Shown here: positions 63,801 through 64,000 of the stretch, piece after piece
Numbering within the stretch: the first letter of the stretch is position 1
How the letters are laid out: every line of letters begins with the position of its first letter
Program-made: the position numbers and the translations under genes
Source: Holophagales bacterium
Lineage (GTDB): Bacteria > Acidobacteriota > Thermoanaerobaculia > UBA5066
Assembly (NCBI GenBank): GCA_016719485.1
Contig: JADJZB010000020.1
Span: forward strand, 310,001-374,000
Direction: 5' to 3'
Length of the DNA stretch: 64,000 bases
The notes under the pieces: model-generated
The model's input: only the letters and a program-made list of their open reading frames with translations
What the model was told of the DNA's origin: nothing
Databases searched by the model: none

Positions 63801-64000
63801 GCCGTGATCCCCTCGAGAACCGGACGCGCCAGGGTTCCCTCGACCGTGCCGCCGAGCGTTCCCGCGAGCTTCGGTGCTCCGGCTGGAAGGACGAGGAGCC
63901 GCGCGAGGTCGAGCTTCTCCGCCCGAATCGAGAACCTCACGTCCTTCGGTGCGGGGTGAACGGTCCCCGAGGCGTCGGCGTGGAGACGTCCCTGGCCGGA
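60836..64000 (-). CDS. tamB: TamB-like inner-membrane/periplasmic protein, C-terminal part (start outside window)
   Basis: At least 1,054 residues are visible; the frame stays open to the window edge, so the N-terminus is missing. The protein is a long repetitive beta-helix-like chain typical of AsmA/TamB lipid-transfer bridges, with a DUF490-type C-terminus (LGSISSTRGELYVLGSSFDLSRARLDFSDP, DADLDIVATTTKNDEEITVRIDG, then DLGGGLSATYYKGV). It partners the TamA-like protein downstream. A short stretch near 62745-62770 (ENGTDPKSR) has unusual codon composition and resembles a repeat-derived insertion. Confidence 0.88.
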   Translation of the reverse strand, partial: SGQGRLHADASGTVHPAPKDVRFSIRAEKLDLARLLVLPAGAPKLAGTLGGTVEGTLARPVLEGITATADLALAGARSAARGTLAPDARARLSLSGGILTAETVKLTERETTAELSGRYDHRQRTFEGRVDVESGNVGPWLAMLGIEGKGQLTAHLSGGGPVVRPVLDGRLRARALTVAGARIDCVELDAKANGATFTVFNGSAAAYDVTAGMEGDGRLPLPGVKSPEIDLRVRGILFRRHPFPDVDAHAALGATVEARLGTADGRLTAKAVAPARGGFEAEATLVRFDLSPLAAVLPSHLADFHGEVSGHLAAKRSRNGPLEATVSLGDAFVAAAGRRLSTSGGEATVRGERIDLAGLELKGDDGSHGTLSGGGNLDGSALDVVVRLEVPDLSAFEPLLPPESRSAAKPASTENGTDPKSRSGVLGGSVSVDVRMAGELERPGLTGTVKVRDLVALGGALSKLDAALTPTDEGRVVAAVTLAGLSWGAYRVEDARLDAVLAGGALTVDGDALGGRLRVKATGSIAGARPFDATATLDALDLSPFLHAAGISADVTAKRRGGCARAGTVADLGGVAVDLTLDAFEATHPKWAVHADQPVSLVVDHSRVEVRSLRLSGTGLELEATGGLPFEGPGSGRLSLTSSLDLAILLPFFDALDRASGRLLAKLDVAGTVGRPVATGSVAVKDALLDGPDFPTPVEQLTGTVTLEPGEIHSDGITARIGGGTVSLAGRAGLSERKLGRIDATLRARDLELEAGKDVQVRAGADLAAKGDWPSPAISGEVRLDDVVYTPSLDAGELLKAFKERGRRATASKSTLPPFVRGLALDVAVIARDAIHLEGNLGDAELGGNLRVKGTIGEPVVLGSISSTRGELYVLGSSFDLSRARLDFSDPHAIDPDLDIVATTTKNDEEITVRIDGKASKAQLLLTSSKGRSQADIVSVLLGGSGGTGSSELGAAAARMAMRGAAAPILGALGARTDLEMIPLPTTPEGEEFLFSVGKDLGGGLSATYYKGVSGETTDVFELKWRFSSRTRGRLRQNQDGSLSGGFRIRRDLD

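Overview
The window is high-GC, gene-dense DNA from a Gram-negative bacterium. Very large TonB-dependent receptors that start with a carboxypeptidase-regulatory-like domain, secreted proteins built of the same domain, a TamA/TamB-type outer-membrane pair and a large pectin/uronate locus together suggest an Acidobacteriota-like organism. That assignment is inferred from gene content; no marker gene confirms it. I saw no rRNA, tRNA, CRISPR array or transposase gene.

Layout. 1-4.9 kb: end of a TonB receptor, isocitrate lyase, and an aminotransferase carrying two apparent frameshifts. 5-8.8 kb: two tandem secreted carboxypeptidase-regulatory-like proteins. 8.9-14.4 kb: a phosphate operon, phoU(fusion)-pstS-pstC-pstA-pstB-pstB, on the minus strand. 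14.5-27.3 kb: pectin/uronate catabolism part 1 (kduD-eda-kdgK on minus; GntR regulator, SDR, L-fuconate dehydratase and uxaC on plus; then TonB receptor, DUF4861 protein, kduI and GH28 polygalacturonase on plus, ending at 28.75 kb). 28.8-32.7 kb: a three-gene block unrelated to pectin (SpoIIE-type phosphatase, sphingomyelin-synthase-like PAP2 protein, sphingolipid delta-4-desaturase-like protein), flanked by two related ~60 bp palindromes. 32.7-50.8 kb: pectin/uronate part 2 (Gfo/Idh/MocA protein, a CE8-CE12-PL10 fusion, GH43, GH105, a VOC protein, 6-phosphogluconate dehydrogenase, exuT-like transporter, uxaE, uxuB, a frameshifted LarA-like protein and a second PfkB kinase). 50.9-54.1 kb: glycogen-debranching-type enzyme, a lipoprotein and a pseudouridine synthase. 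54.1-64 kb: TonB receptor plus Nramp-like transporter, a BON-domain protein, and a TamA/TamB-like pair whose second member runs off the window.

How the genes fit. Secreted polygalacturonase, the esterase/lyase fusion, GH43 and GH105 would cut pectin to galacturonate and unsaturated uronates. TonB receptors and ExuT would import them. KduI/KduD/KdgK/Eda take the unsaturated branch to pyruvate and glyceraldehyde-3-phosphate. UxaC/UxaE/UxuB take hexuronates to D-mannonate. No mannonate or altronate dehydratase is visible; a LarA-like protein, a PfkB kinase and 6-phosphogluconate dehydrogenase are present instead, which suggests a testable alternative exit. A repeated near-palindrome, TGGT-N3-(A/T)CC(A), occurs before kduD, the pectin TonB receptor, GH43, GH105, uxuB and the larA-like gene, and fits the FadR-type GntR regulator encoded in the locus.

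The most unusual points are: an apparently asymmetric PstB pair; a PhoU fused to a phosphatase-like domain lacking its catalytic cysteine; the three-enzyme pectinase; the shared operator; the palindrome-flanked sphingolipid-type genes; and the missing dehydratase step.
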